Assembly (NCBI GenBank): GCA_965652565.1
Contig: CBFGWL010000044.1
Coordinates: 1-23,918 of the forward strand
Reading direction: 5' to 3'
DNA length: 23,918 nt
Source of the DNA: RSA11 sp965652565
GTDB taxonomy: Bacteria > Actinomycetota > Thermoleophilia > Solirubrobacterales > 70-9
Part shown: piece by piece, positions 14,279 through 22,184 of the stretch
How the letters are laid out: every line of letters begins with the position of its first letter
Position numbering within the stretch: the first letter of the stretch is position 1
Program-made: the position numbers and the translations under genes
The notes under the pieces: generated by a model
The model's database searches: none
Seen by the model: the letters and a program-made list of their open reading frames with translations, nothing else
What the model was told of the DNA's origin: nothing

Positions 14279-15688
14279 CTAGACGCGCTCGCGCAGACGC
14301 CTCGCCGCCGTCGCCGGGTCGAGCTCGGCGAGCTCGCGCCGCAGGTCGCGCAGCGACGAGAGCGCGAACGAGTCGAGCAGCGCGTCCTCGTCCTTCGCGT
14401 GGCACTCCGTGACGCGCACGGGCGGCTCGACGCCCTCCGCGGCGAGCTCCGGGTCGAGGGTGATCAGCGCGTTCTCGGTCGTGATCACGGCCCGCTCGGC
14501 CTCGCCGGCGTCCTCGCCCGACGCGAACACGGTCGCGATCACCGTGAGCGAGCCGGCCTCATCCTCGGCGAGCTCGCGGCCCGAGCCGAAGAGGCGCTTC
14601 ACCTCGGCGACCCCGCCCGCGGCGACCGCCAGCCGCGAGAGCGAGTCGCAGAGCAAGATCACGTCGCGCCCAGCCTCGACCTGGCGGCGTGCCCGCTCGA
14701 GCGCGAGTTCGGCGACGCGGACCTGCTCGCGCGGCGGCAGGTCCGCCGGCGCAAGCGCGAGCGCCGCCTCGGGCACCGCCTCCCGCCAGGCGGGCACCTC
14801 CTCGGGCCGCTCGTCGATGAGCAGGACGGAGACGTCGGCGTCGCCCTTCGAGAGGGCGCGCGCGAGGCCGCGCAGCAGCGTGGTGCGCCCGGAGCGCGGC
14901 GCCGAGCGAACGAGCACGCGCTGGCCGTAGGCGAGCGGGACCAGCCGGTCGACGGCGCGCACGAGCGGATCGGCGTCGGCGCCGATCTCGATGCGCCGCG
15001 TCGGCGGCGCCGGCGTGAACGACTCGAAGTCGAGGCGCCCCTCCTCTTGGGGCTCGCCACCGTTCACGCTGTCGACGTGAATCAGGGCGCGATGGCGCTC
15101 GCCGCGGCGCGGGGCGCGCGCCGGGCCGCGTACGACGTCGCCGGGGCGCAGCTCGCAGCGGCGCACCTGGGACGCCGAGACATACACATCGTCGTCGCGA
15201 GCCGCGAGTCCGTCACCGCGCAAGAAGCCATGGCGCTGGCGGGTGAGCTCGAGCACCCCGATGACCTCCTCCGCCTCGGCCTCCTCGCGGCCTTCCTCGC
15301 GCTCCTCCTCGGCGGCCTCCCCGTCGAGCTCCTCGGCGCTCGGGGCGAGGCGCTCGCGGCCACGACCGCGGCCGCCGCGGCGGCCGCGGCGGCGGCGGCG
15401 ATCCGAGCGCTCCTCGCGCTCCTCCCGAGTCTCGTCGCCGGCCTCCTCGGCCTCGTCAGGCTCCGCCCGAGCCGGCTCGTCGGCGCTCGGCGCGACGATC
15501 GCCTGCGCCTCACGCTCCTCGCGCTCGCGGCGGCGCCGGCGCCCGAAGCGGCGGCGGGGCCGCTCCTCCTCGCTCAGGCGTTCGATCAGCTCCTCACGGC
15601 GGAGGAGACGGTAGCCCTCGATGCCGCGCTCGGCGGCGCGCGCATGGAGATCGGCCAGGTGCAGCTCGGAAAGTTCTTGCCCGCTCAT
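14279..15688 (-). CDS. Divergent Rho-like protein with altered ATPase motifs
   Basis: This 469-residue protein has the Rho layout: a Rho-N/SAP-like N-terminus (ELSELHLADLHARAAERGIE), a long Arg/Glu-rich insert (about 41-140), an RNA-binding cold-shock-like domain (GVLELTRQRHGFLR at 144-157) and a RecA-type core with LLIDERPEEVPAWREAVP and RDVILLCDSLSRLA. It departs from true Rho at key places. The Walker A reads APRSGRTT (263-270) with Arg268 where Rho has Lys; the Q-loop segment (normally VPASGK..LTGGVD) is replaced by AVAAGG; and the R-loop GTGNMEL motif is missing after GSLTVIATVFASGEDAG. It is therefore probably not the main transcription terminator. ATG 15688 is chosen; a TTG at 15706 is also possible. 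Confidence 0.8.
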   Translation of the reverse strand: MSGQELSELHLADLHARAAERGIEGYRLLRREELIERLSEEERPRRRFGRRRRREREEREAQAIVAPSADEPARAEPDEAEEAGDETREEREERSDRRRRRGRRGGRGRGRERLAPSAEELDGEAAEEEREEGREEAEAEEVIGVLELTRQRHGFLRGDGLAARDDDVYVSASQVRRCELRPGDVVRGPARAPRRGERHRALIHVDSVNGGEPQEEGRLDFESFTPAPPTRRIEIGADADPLVRAVDRLVPLAYGQRVLVRSAPRSGRTTLLRGLARALSKGDADVSVLLIDERPEEVPAWREAVPEAALALAPADLPPREQVRVAELALERARRQVEAGRDVILLCDSLSRLAVAAGGVAEVKRLFGSGRELAEDEAGSLTVIATVFASGEDAGEAERAVITTENALITLDPELAAEGVEPPVRVTECHAKDEDALLDSFALSSLRDLRRELAELDPATAARRLRERV

Positions 15689-15727
15689 CGAGCGGGGAAC
15701 ATACAACGCGAGCGGCCCGTGGCTACT

Positions 15728-16426
15728 TCACCCGCGGTTCGCAGCAGCCCGCGCCTCGACCAGACCCTTGAGCCACTCAGCGAACTCGGGACGGGTCTCC
15801 CAGTCGGCCTTGAACTTGGCCGCGCCCGCCGTCGTGAGCGGATGAGCCAGCATCTGACGCAGCACCTTGGCCGGTGCGGTGGCGATCTCGCACCCCAGCT
15901 TCGCGGCGGCCACCATGTGCTCCGGGTGGCGGATCGAGGCCGCGATGATCTGCGAGGTCACGCCCCCGGCGCGGAACTCCTCGACGATCTCGCCGACCAC
16001 GCCCACCGAGTCGATCGAGATGTCGTCGAGGCGGCCCATGAAGCAAGAGACGTACGTCGCCCCGGCGCTCGCCGCCAGCAGCGCCTGGCTCGGCGAGAAG
16101 ACGAGCGTCATGTTCACCGGGATGCCGTCGCTGGTGAGCGCGTGCGTCGCCTCGAGGCCCGCCTCCGAGAACGGGACCTTGACCGTGACGTGCTCGTGCA
16201 GTTCGCGCAGCGCGCGGCCCTCCTCGATCATCCCTGCGGGGTCGTCGGAGACGACCTCGGCGGAGACCGGACCGCCGACGAGCTCGCAGATCCGCTTGAT
16301 GATGTCGCCGGGCTCGCCGTCCTCCTTCGCGAGCAGCGATGGGTTGGTCGTCGCGCCGGCGAGGACACCCCACTGGGCGATCTCCTCGACTTCGGCGACG
16401 CTCCCGGTGTCGATGAAAATCCTCAC
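15728..16426 (-). CDS. tal: Short transaldolase (transaldolase/fructose-6-phosphate aldolase family)
   Basis: This 232-residue class I aldolase-fold enzyme transfers or cleaves dihydroxyacetone units in sugar-phosphate metabolism. Visible residues are D6 in MRIFIDTGSVAEV, the ATTNPSLLAK segment, the Schiff-base lysine K83 in HVTVKVPF, and the downstream NMTLVFSPSQALLAASAGA and TSQIIAASIRHPEHM. From memory of the family, Glu at the SAEV position (E57) and Phe before GRLDD (F129) are the transaldolase residues, whereas fructose-6-phosphate aldolase has Gln and Tyr. I therefore favour transaldolase. The GTG start has GGAGG five bases upstream. The Rho-like gene follows after 39 bp, so it may be co-transcribed. 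Confidence 0.9.
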   Translation of the reverse strand: MRIFIDTGSVAEVEEIAQWGVLAGATTNPSLLAKEDGEPGDIIKRICELVGGPVSAEVVSDDPAGMIEEGRALRELHEHVTVKVPFSEAGLEATHALTSDGIPVNMTLVFSPSQALLAASAGATYVSCFMGRLDDISIDSVGVVGEIVEEFRAGGVTSQIIAASIRHPEHMVAAAKLGCEIATAPAKVLRQMLAHPLTTAGAAKFKADWETRPEFAEWLKGLVEARAAANRG

Positions 16427-16492
16427 GTCGTCCTCCGCTCGTCGGTTGCCGCTACCCCCTGAGATTACGCGCCGCGCCGGTCGCGGTTGGGG

Positions 16493-18175
16493 TCAGGAGC
16501 CCCCAGCGGGATCGATGCCCTCCGCCCGCGCCTCGCGTACCCACTCGGCCGCGGCGCCGTCGATCCGCTCCGGCCCCCAGCCGAGCTCCTCGCCGAGCAC
16601 GCGGGCGACGTCGCGCACGTCGTCGGCCGTGCGCAGCGCCGGCGCGGCCAGCAGGCCCAGGCGCGTGCGGCGCAGGAGCACGTCGCCGACCGAGCGCGCT
16701 TGCTCGTGCCGGGCGGCGATCGCGACCTCGGCGAGCAGGTCGGGCATCCCCGGGACGATGGGGCGAGCCAGCTCGGGCCGCTCGGCCGCGAGCCGCAGCA
16801 CGTGGCGCGCGGCGTGTCCGTAGCGGAACGCGAGCAGGTCGCGATAGCCGTCCGGCAGGGCGCCGTCGAAGCCGGCGGGCGGCTCGAGATCCCGGTCCTC
16901 GGCCGGCATGCCGAGCGGCAGCTCGTGCGTGTGGCAGGGCGCCTCGCGGCCCTCGCGCTCGACCAAGCGGTCGACCACCTGCTTGGCCATCCGCCGCCAC
17001 GTGGTGAGCTTGCCGCCGGTGATCGTGAGCATGCCCGAAGAGGTCTCATACAGCTCCGCCTTGCGCGAGATGTCCACCGACTTGTGCGGGTCGCCGCTCG
17101 AGATCAGCGGCCGTACGCCGGCGTAGGCGCCGGTGATGTCCGACGGGCCCAGAGCCAGCCCGAAGAACGAGTTGACGGCGTCGAGCAGATACTCGATGTC
17201 GTCGATCGAGGGGTCGACGTGCTCGAGCTCGCCGTCGTAGTCGCGGTCGGTCGTGCCGATCAGCGTGCGGCCGTACCAGGGCAGGGCGAAGATCGTGCGG
17301 TCCTCGCCCGCCGGGACGATGCAAGCCGCCTCACCGATCGGCAGGTCGTCCATCGAGATCGTGATGTGCGTGCCGCGGCTCGGCGCGATCCGCGGCACCT
17401 CGGCCTCGTCGTGGATCTCCTCGGGGCGGATGCGATCCGCCCAGACGCCTGTGGCGTTCACGACGCTGGCCGCGCGGACCGTGAAACGCTCGCCGCTGGC
17501 GTGATCGACGCACTCGGCGCCCGCCGCGCGCCCGCCTTCCTCGAGAAGCTCGACCACCTCCACCCCGTTGGCGCCGATCGCCCCGAAGCGCTCGGCCTCG
17601 CCGAGGATCGTCAGCACGAGCCGCGCGTCGTCCGTCTGGCAGTCGTAGAAGAGGTATGCCTCGCGCGGGTCACGCGGCGCGAGCGCCGGGATGAGCTCGG
17701 CCGCCTCCTCGCCGGGGATCGTGCGGTGGCGGTCCGGCGACCAGTTCTCGTAGTGCGGGTCGGCCTCGGCGCGGTCGCGGCGGCCCTGGCCGACGCGCGT
17801 GGTCGCCATCACGTCGTACATGTTCAGGCCGACCCCGATCAGACGATTGCGCTTCTCGTCGCCGAGCGTCGGCACCAGAAAGGGGGTCGGATAGACGAGG
17901 TGCGGGGCCATCGCGACCATGACTTGGCGTTCGAGCAGCGCCTCGCGTACGAGCCCGAGGTCGAAGTTCTGCAGGTACCGGAGGCCGCCGTGGACCATCT
18001 TCGACGAGCGGCTCGAGGTGCCCGAGGCCCAGTCGGCCCGCTCGACGATCGCGACGCTGTACCCGCGCGAGGCCGCGTCGAAGGCCACGCCCGCCCCGGT
18101 GACCCCGCCGCCGATGACGAGGACGTCGAAACGCTCCTCGGTGAGAGCCTTCAGGGCGTCGGCGCGGGCGAGCAT
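16493..18175 (-). CDS. glpD: FAD-dependent glycerol-3-phosphate dehydrogenase
   Basis: This 560-residue membrane-associated flavoenzyme oxidises sn-glycerol-3-phosphate to dihydroxyacetone phosphate and feeds electrons to quinone. The FAD-binding N-terminus is textbook (FDVLVIGGGVTGAGVAFDAA, then SRSSKMVHGGLRYLQNFDLG). Other family signatures are VVNATGVWADRI, PSRGTHITI, PWYGRTLIGTTDRDYDG, AYAGVRPLIS and TITGGKLTTWRRMAK, and the C-terminal DAO_C-type helical domain is present. The ATG (18173-18175) shares its A with the nitroreductase stop (TGATG), which fixes the start against the longer in-frame extension. It is in line with the nitroreductase and, 30 bp further upstream, the ECF operon, so read-through is possible. 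The role is core carbon and lipid metabolism. Confidence 0.96.
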   Translation of the reverse strand: MLARADALKALTEERFDVLVIGGGVTGAGVAFDAASRGYSVAIVERADWASGTSSRSSKMVHGGLRYLQNFDLGLVREALLERQVMVAMAPHLVYPTPFLVPTLGDEKRNRLIGVGLNMYDVMATTRVGQGRRDRAEADPHYENWSPDRHRTIPGEEAAELIPALAPRDPREAYLFYDCQTDDARLVLTILGEAERFGAIGANGVEVVELLEEGGRAAGAECVDHASGERFTVRAASVVNATGVWADRIRPEEIHDEAEVPRIAPSRGTHITISMDDLPIGEAACIVPAGEDRTIFALPWYGRTLIGTTDRDYDGELEHVDPSIDDIEYLLDAVNSFFGLALGPSDITGAYAGVRPLISSGDPHKSVDISRKAELYETSSGMLTITGGKLTTWRRMAKQVVDRLVEREGREAPCHTHELPLGMPAEDRDLEPPAGFDGALPDGYRDLLAFRYGHAARHVLRLAAERPELARPIVPGMPDLLAEVAIAARHEQARSVGDVLLRRTRLGLLAAPALRTADDVRDVARVLGEELGWGPERIDGAAAEWVREARAEGIDPAGGS

Positions 18176-18684
18176 CAGTCCAGATAGGTCACCGTCGCCG
18201 CGGCCGGCGGGCGCTCGGGCGGCGGTTTCTCCTGGATCGCCCGGCCCAGGTGCAAGAGCCCGACGAAGCGCTCTGCGTCCGGGAGACCCACCGCCGCGCG
18301 TCCCTCCGGGGTGCGCAGCACGGCCGGGGTGCGCCAATAGCCTGCGAGGCCGCGCGCGTGGGCGCCGAGCAGAACGATGTAGGCCGCGACCGCGGTCGCG
18401 TGCAGGTCCTCCTCGTCCGCGACCGGGTCACCCGTGAGCACGCACGAGCAGACGACGAGGGTGGGCGCGCGGTCGAGCTTGCTTGCGTTCTCCGGCCCGG
18501 CGGCCTCCTTGAGGCGCTCCAGGGCCCGGGGGCCCACGACTCGAAAGCGCCACGGCACCGTCAGGTGATGGTTGGGCGCCCAGCGCGCGAGGTCGAACAG
18601 CTCGTCGAGCTGCTCGCGCGGCACGGGCTCGGGCCGGAAGGCCTTGTGCGTGCGCCTCGTACGGATCGCGGTCTCTACGTCCAC
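18175..18684 (-). CDS. Nitroreductase-family flavoprotein
   Basis: This 169-residue FMN-dependent nitroreductase-fold protein has the N-terminal FMN phosphate motif AIRTRRTHKAFRPEPVP (Arg cluster), LFDLARWAPNHHLTVPWRFR, a central helix ATAVAAYIVLLGAHARGL and the C-terminal VGLLHLGRAIQEKPPPERP. The NHH.T.PWRF pattern resembles YdjA-like members rather than BluB. The physiological substrate is unknown. The ATG at 18682-18684 lies 30 bp after the S-component stop, and the stop overlaps the glpD start, so it could be the link between the ECF operon and glpD in a long transcript. Confidence 0.9.
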   Translation of the reverse strand: MDVETAIRTRRTHKAFRPEPVPREQLDELFDLARWAPNHHLTVPWRFRVVGPRALERLKEAAGPENASKLDRAPTLVVCSCVLTGDPVADEEDLHATAVAAYIVLLGAHARGLAGYWRTPAVLRTPEGRAAVGLPDAERFVGLLHLGRAIQEKPPPERPPAAATVTYLD

Positions 18685-18714
18685 GACCGCAAAGCTATCG
18701 GGAGCGCGGCCGGC

Positions 18715-20577
18715 TCACGGCAGACGGCGCCGGAACCAGAAGAACCCGCCGACCAGCGCCAGCGCCAGCGCCCCCAGGCCGCCGGCGACGTAGAGCCCGA
18801 GGTCGTCGTCACGGCCCGCGCCACCCCCGCCCGCACTCGACGCGGGCGTGGCCTCCACACCGGCGTCGGGCTCCTCATCGGCGCCGGTCGCCGCCGACGG
18901 CGTCTCGCGCTCCCTCTTCCGCTCGCGGGTTGCGCGCTGGCGCTTCGCCTTGCGTTCACGAGGCTCGCTCTCCCCGGTGCCCGGCGTCGTCCGCGAGGCT
19001 GGCGGCGTCTCCCCCGCCGGGGTGTCGGGTGTGGGGTTCGTGGCGCCGTTGCGCGAGCGCGGCACGGTCTCGACCGGCAGCGCCTCGCGGCTCATCGCGA
19101 GCAGCGCCTGCGCGGTCACCCACACGGGCGTCTGATCGCTCGAGGACGAGTAGCTGTACGAGCCGTCGGCGTTCTGCATCCGCGCGAGGTAGTCCAGTCC
19201 CGAGCGCCCGCGCTTGGCGACCCGGTTCGGTGGCACGCCGGCGGCGACCAGGCCCTGAACCGCCCACGCGGTCGACTGCGAGTTCGTGACGCCGGTCTCG
19301 TTGAGCCCCCAGCCGCCCTCCGGGCGCTGCGTGCGGCGCAGGTACTTCACGGCGCGCTTGAGCGGTTTGCCGCCACCGGTGAGCGCAAGGCCCTGCATGG
19401 CTGCCCCCGTTGAGTCCGGATCGGAGCGCGCCCCGGTGGTGAAGCCCCAGCCACCGTCGTCGTTCTGCGCCGAGCGCAGCCAGCGCGCCGCCGCTCCCGT
19501 TCCGGAGCCGCCGCCCGCGCGCAGGGCCAGGATGCCGTACGCGGTCAGGTTCACCTGTCGCCCGAACGAGCCGTCGCCGCGCTGGCGGCGCTGGAGCTCC
19601 GCGACCAGGTCACGGCCGCCGAACCGCCGCGAGTTGACGCCCGCCGCCTCCAGGGCGAGGATCGAGCGCTCCAGATCGCCGACCGTGCGGATGCGCTTCG
19701 CGTTGCGGCGCAGGTAGTCGACGGGCGTCTTGCCGCGCGGACCGACGTCGAGCGGGTTGCGACCGGCGGCTTCCAGGCCCAGCATGGCCCAGCCCGTCAT
19801 CTGCGTGCTCGCCGCGGACCCCGGGGTCGCGGGGTACCCGCCATCGGCCTGGCGGGCTCGCTCGAGCCACTTGACCGCCGCGCCCGGCCCGGCCGCCGCT
19901 TCGGCCGGCTGCGGGGCACCGACGCCGGCGAGCGCCACGAGCGCGAGCAGAACCGGCAAAGCCCCGGCCGGGTGCCAGCGGAAGGTAAGTCGCTCCCGAT
20001 AGCGCGCGATCATCGCAATCAGCGCCGGGCCGGCGGCGAGGGCGATAGCGAAGTTGCCGACGGCGTGCGCGACGTTGAACGGGATCCCGCGCGCCGAGAG
20101 GGCCAAGTACCGGTCCACCGACTGTTCACCTCCATAGGTCGCCATCAGCGAGTAATCGAGCAACGCCCCGTAGGCGAAGCCCGTCAGGCCGCACACGCAG
20201 GCGAGGCCCAGGCGGTTCACCCGCCCCCCGGTCGCGCGCGCGAACGCCGCGCCGATCAGGCCGGCCATACCCCAGCCGACCATCTCCCAGGGCGTCCAGG
20301 GACCTTGGCCGAGCCACATGTTGGAGATCGGCGCCGCGAGCGCCCCGACCGCGAATCCAGGCGCGGCGCCGAGGGCGAAGCCGGTGATCAGGGCGATGTC
20401 GGTGGTCGCCACGACGTTGGGCACGGGCGCCAACACCAGTCGGCCGGCGACCGCGAGCGCCGCCAGCGCCGCGACGAGCGCGACGAGGCGCGCGCTCGGC
20501 CGGGAGCGCTCGAACCACGTGAAGCCCACGACCAGCACGGCACAGATCCCGGCGAAGCTCGCCACCTGCCAGCTCAC
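18715..20577 (-). CDS. ECF transporter S-component fused to a transcobalamin-like alpha-barrel and membrane anchor
   Basis: This 620-residue fusion begins with an S-component of six membrane helices (residues about 3-190) carrying NVVATTDIALITGFALGAAP and GQGPWTPWEM (90-99), the pattern of predicted cobalamin/CbrT-type S-components. A seventh hydrophobic segment ending in a signal-peptidase-like AEAAA (about 203-230) leads to an extracytoplasmic helical-repeat domain (about 230-475). That domain has QxxDGG(Y/S/W) turns (RQADGGYPA, RQRGDGSFG, QNDDGGWGF, QRPEGGWGL, QNADGSYSY) and D/S-S-T-(A/G) helix starts, as in transcobalamin's alpha-domain. A charged Pro/Thr/Arg linker precedes a C-terminal membrane helix (about 594-615) with an RRRLP tail. 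The GTG start overlaps the ATPase stop (GTGA). Confidence 0.87.
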   Translation of the reverse strand: MSWQVASFAGICAVLVVGFTWFERSRPSARLVALVAALAALAVAGRLVLAPVPNVVATTDIALITGFALGAAPGFAVGALAAPISNMWLGQGPWTPWEMVGWGMAGLIGAAFARATGGRVNRLGLACVCGLTGFAYGALLDYSLMATYGGEQSVDRYLALSARGIPFNVAHAVGNFAIALAAGPALIAMIARYRERLTFRWHPAGALPVLLALVALAGVGAPQPAEAAAGPGAAVKWLERARQADGGYPATPGSAASTQMTGWAMLGLEAAGRNPLDVGPRGKTPVDYLRRNAKRIRTVGDLERSILALEAAGVNSRRFGGRDLVAELQRRQRGDGSFGRQVNLTAYGILALRAGGGSGTGAAARWLRSAQNDDGGWGFTTGARSDPDSTGAAMQGLALTGGGKPLKRAVKYLRRTQRPEGGWGLNETGVTNSQSTAWAVQGLVAAGVPPNRVAKRGRSGLDYLARMQNADGSYSYSSSSDQTPVWVTAQALLAMSREALPVETVPRSRNGATNPTPDTPAGETPPASRTTPGTGESEPRERKAKRQRATRERKRERETPSAATGADEEPDAGVEATPASSAGGGGAGRDDDLGLYVAGGLGALALALVGGFFWFRRRLP

Positions 20578-22184
20578 TGGCCCGCCTCCTCGCCGGCGCG
20601 CGCGTCGATCAGGCGCGCGCCGTGCTCGGGCAACACCGCTCCCTGGACGCCGAGAGCACGGGCTACCTCGGTCGCGAAGTACCAGCCGCCCGAGAGGACG
20701 TCCGCGGCGGGCCCGTCGGCCAGAAGCTCACCCTCCCCGAGGAGCACGACGCGATCGGCGAGGCGGGCCGCGAACTCGACGTCGTGGGTCGCGACGAGCA
20801 CCGCGGCGCCGGCCGCCGCCAGGCGCTCGAGCCATTGCGCGAGCTCGCGCTTGCGGGCGCCGTCCATGCCGCGCGTCGGCTCGTCCATGCACACCAGACC
20901 CGGCACGCCGGCGGCGTCGCGCCCGGCCATGGCGAGCGCGAGCGCGAGGCGCTGGCGCTCGCCGCCCGAGAGGTCGCGGGGGTCGCGCTCGGTCATGCCC
21001 TCGAGCCCGACGGGCCGCAGGGCCGCGGACGCCGCGCCCGGCTCGAACTCGTCGGCCACCCGCTCGCGCACGAGCATCGCGGCCGGGCTCTGCGGGACGA
21101 GCGCGAACCCGCGCGGCGCCTCCGCCCAGCCGCGCCGAGGTTCGACGAGCCCGGCGATCGAGCGCATCAGGGTCGTCTTGCCGGCGCCGTTGCGCCCCAT
21201 GAGCGCGACGCGCTCGCCGGCCCGCAGCTCGAGCGTGAGGTCGCGCAAGGCGTCGAGGGGCGCGCCCTCGAGCCGTACGGTGAGCCCGCGCACGCGCAGC
21301 GCGCGCTCCCCGGTGGCGGCGGGCCGCCCCTCGGCCGCCCGCGCGTCTTGGCGGCGCCGACGTCCAGCCAAGGCGGCGCGCGCCTGCTTGACGCTCACGG
21401 GGGGCGGGGCGAGGCCGGCCGCCGCGAACATGCGCGCGATCGGCGTTGCCAGCTCGGCGTCCGCGCTCAGCGCCCAGCCCAGGAACTCCTGCGGGGCGCC
21501 GTCGAACGCCACGCGCCCCTCTGCGAACGCGACGGCGCGATCGGCCGCCGGCAAACAGCGCTCGAGGCGGTGCTCGGCGATCACGACGCCCATCCCCCAC
21601 TCCTCGTTGAGACGGCGCAGCAGGCCGATGAGCTCATCGCCCGCGACCGGGTCGAGCTGCGACGTGGGCTCATCGAGCAGCACGAGCCGCGGCCGCGTGA
21701 CCAGGGCGGCGGCGAGCGCGACCCGCTGGAGCTCGCCGCCGGAGAGCGTCGCGGTCGAGCGGTCCAGAAGCGGGGCGATGCCTAACGCGAGCGCAACCTC
21801 CTCGACCGCCCGCGCGCGGGCGGCGGGAGCCTCGCCGCGGATCTCCAGCGGGAGCTCCAGCTCGCCGCGCACCGTCGCCGAGACCACCTGATGTTCGGGC
21901 TCCTGGGCGACGAGACCGACTACCGCGCCCAGATCGGCGGGACCATGCTCGCGAACGTCCAGGCCACACACCACAGCCTCCCCTGCGGCGTCGCCGCCGT
22001 GGAAGTGCGGGACGAGCCCGCACGCCGCGCGCAGGAGCGTGGATTTCCCCGAGCCCGAGCGCCCGGCGAGCACGACGAACTCGCCCGGCCTGACCTCGAG
22101 GTCGACGTCGCGCAGCGCCGGGGCGGACGCGCCCGGGTAGCGGTAGGAGAACGCGCGCAGGGAGATCGCAGCCGGATCAGGCAT
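20574..22184 (-). CDS. ecfA: ECF transporter ATPase, two fused ABC domains (EcfA-EcfA')
   Basis: This 536-residue cytoplasmic protein contains two complete ABC ATPase domains that would form the energy-coupling pair of an ECF vitamin importer. Domain 1 has Walker A GRSGSGKST (41-49), Q-loop LVAQEPEHQV, signature LSGGE (147-151), Walker B RLVLLDEPTSQLDP and switch His in IAEHRLE (H205). Domain 2 has Walker A GRNGAGKTT (330-338), Q-loop LVPQSP, signature LSGGER (405-410), Walker B GLVCMDEPTRGMD and switch His in VATHDVE (H467). All catalytic elements are intact in both halves. The ATG start overlaps the ecfT stop by 8 bp, and its own stop overlaps the S-component start. Confidence 0.94.
   Translation of the reverse strand: MPDPAAISLRAFSYRYPGASAPALRDVDLEVRPGEFVVLAGRSGSGKSTLLRAACGLVPHFHGGDAAGEAVVCGLDVREHGPADLGAVVGLVAQEPEHQVVSATVRGELELPLEIRGEAPAARARAVEEVALALGIAPLLDRSTATLSGGELQRVALAAALVTRPRLVLLDEPTSQLDPVAGDELIGLLRRLNEEWGMGVVIAEHRLERCLPAADRAVAFAEGRVAFDGAPQEFLGWALSADAELATPIARMFAAAGLAPPPVSVKQARAALAGRRRRQDARAAEGRPAATGERALRVRGLTVRLEGAPLDALRDLTLELRAGERVALMGRNGAGKTTLMRSIAGLVEPRRGWAEAPRGFALVPQSPAAMLVRERVADEFEPGAASAALRPVGLEGMTERDPRDLSGGERQRLALALAMAGRDAAGVPGLVCMDEPTRGMDGARKRELAQWLERLAAAGAAVLVATHDVEFAARLADRVVLLGEGELLADGPAADVLSGGWYFATEVARALGVQGAVLPEHGARLIDARAGEEAGQ

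Noticed and set aside
15362..15400. GCC/GCG-rich run as a possible functional repeat.
   Set aside because: It encodes the Arg/Gly-rich insert of the Rho-like protein and is explained by coding low complexity.
13580..16462. A 960-residue plus-strand open frame.
   Set aside because: It is a shadow of the DUF4430, Rho-like and transaldolase genes. Its sequence has the Arg/Ala/Gly-rich composition of antisense frames in very GC-rich DNA, and no domain is recognisable.
18175..18684. Nitroreductase as BluB, the 5,6-dimethylbenzimidazole synthase of B12 synthesis.
   Set aside because: The B12 context makes this tempting, but the protein is short (169 residues) and its NHHLTVPWRF segment resembles YdjA-like nitroreductases rather than the BluB pattern I know.
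11858..20577. Reading the helical-repeat proteins as squalene-hopene cyclases or prenyltransferases.
   Set aside because: The fold repeats are shared, but no cyclase DxDD catalytic motif is seen. The proteins are secreted or membrane-displayed and paired with DUF4430 domains, a cobalamin riboswitch and ECF genes, which fits transcobalamin-type binding far better.
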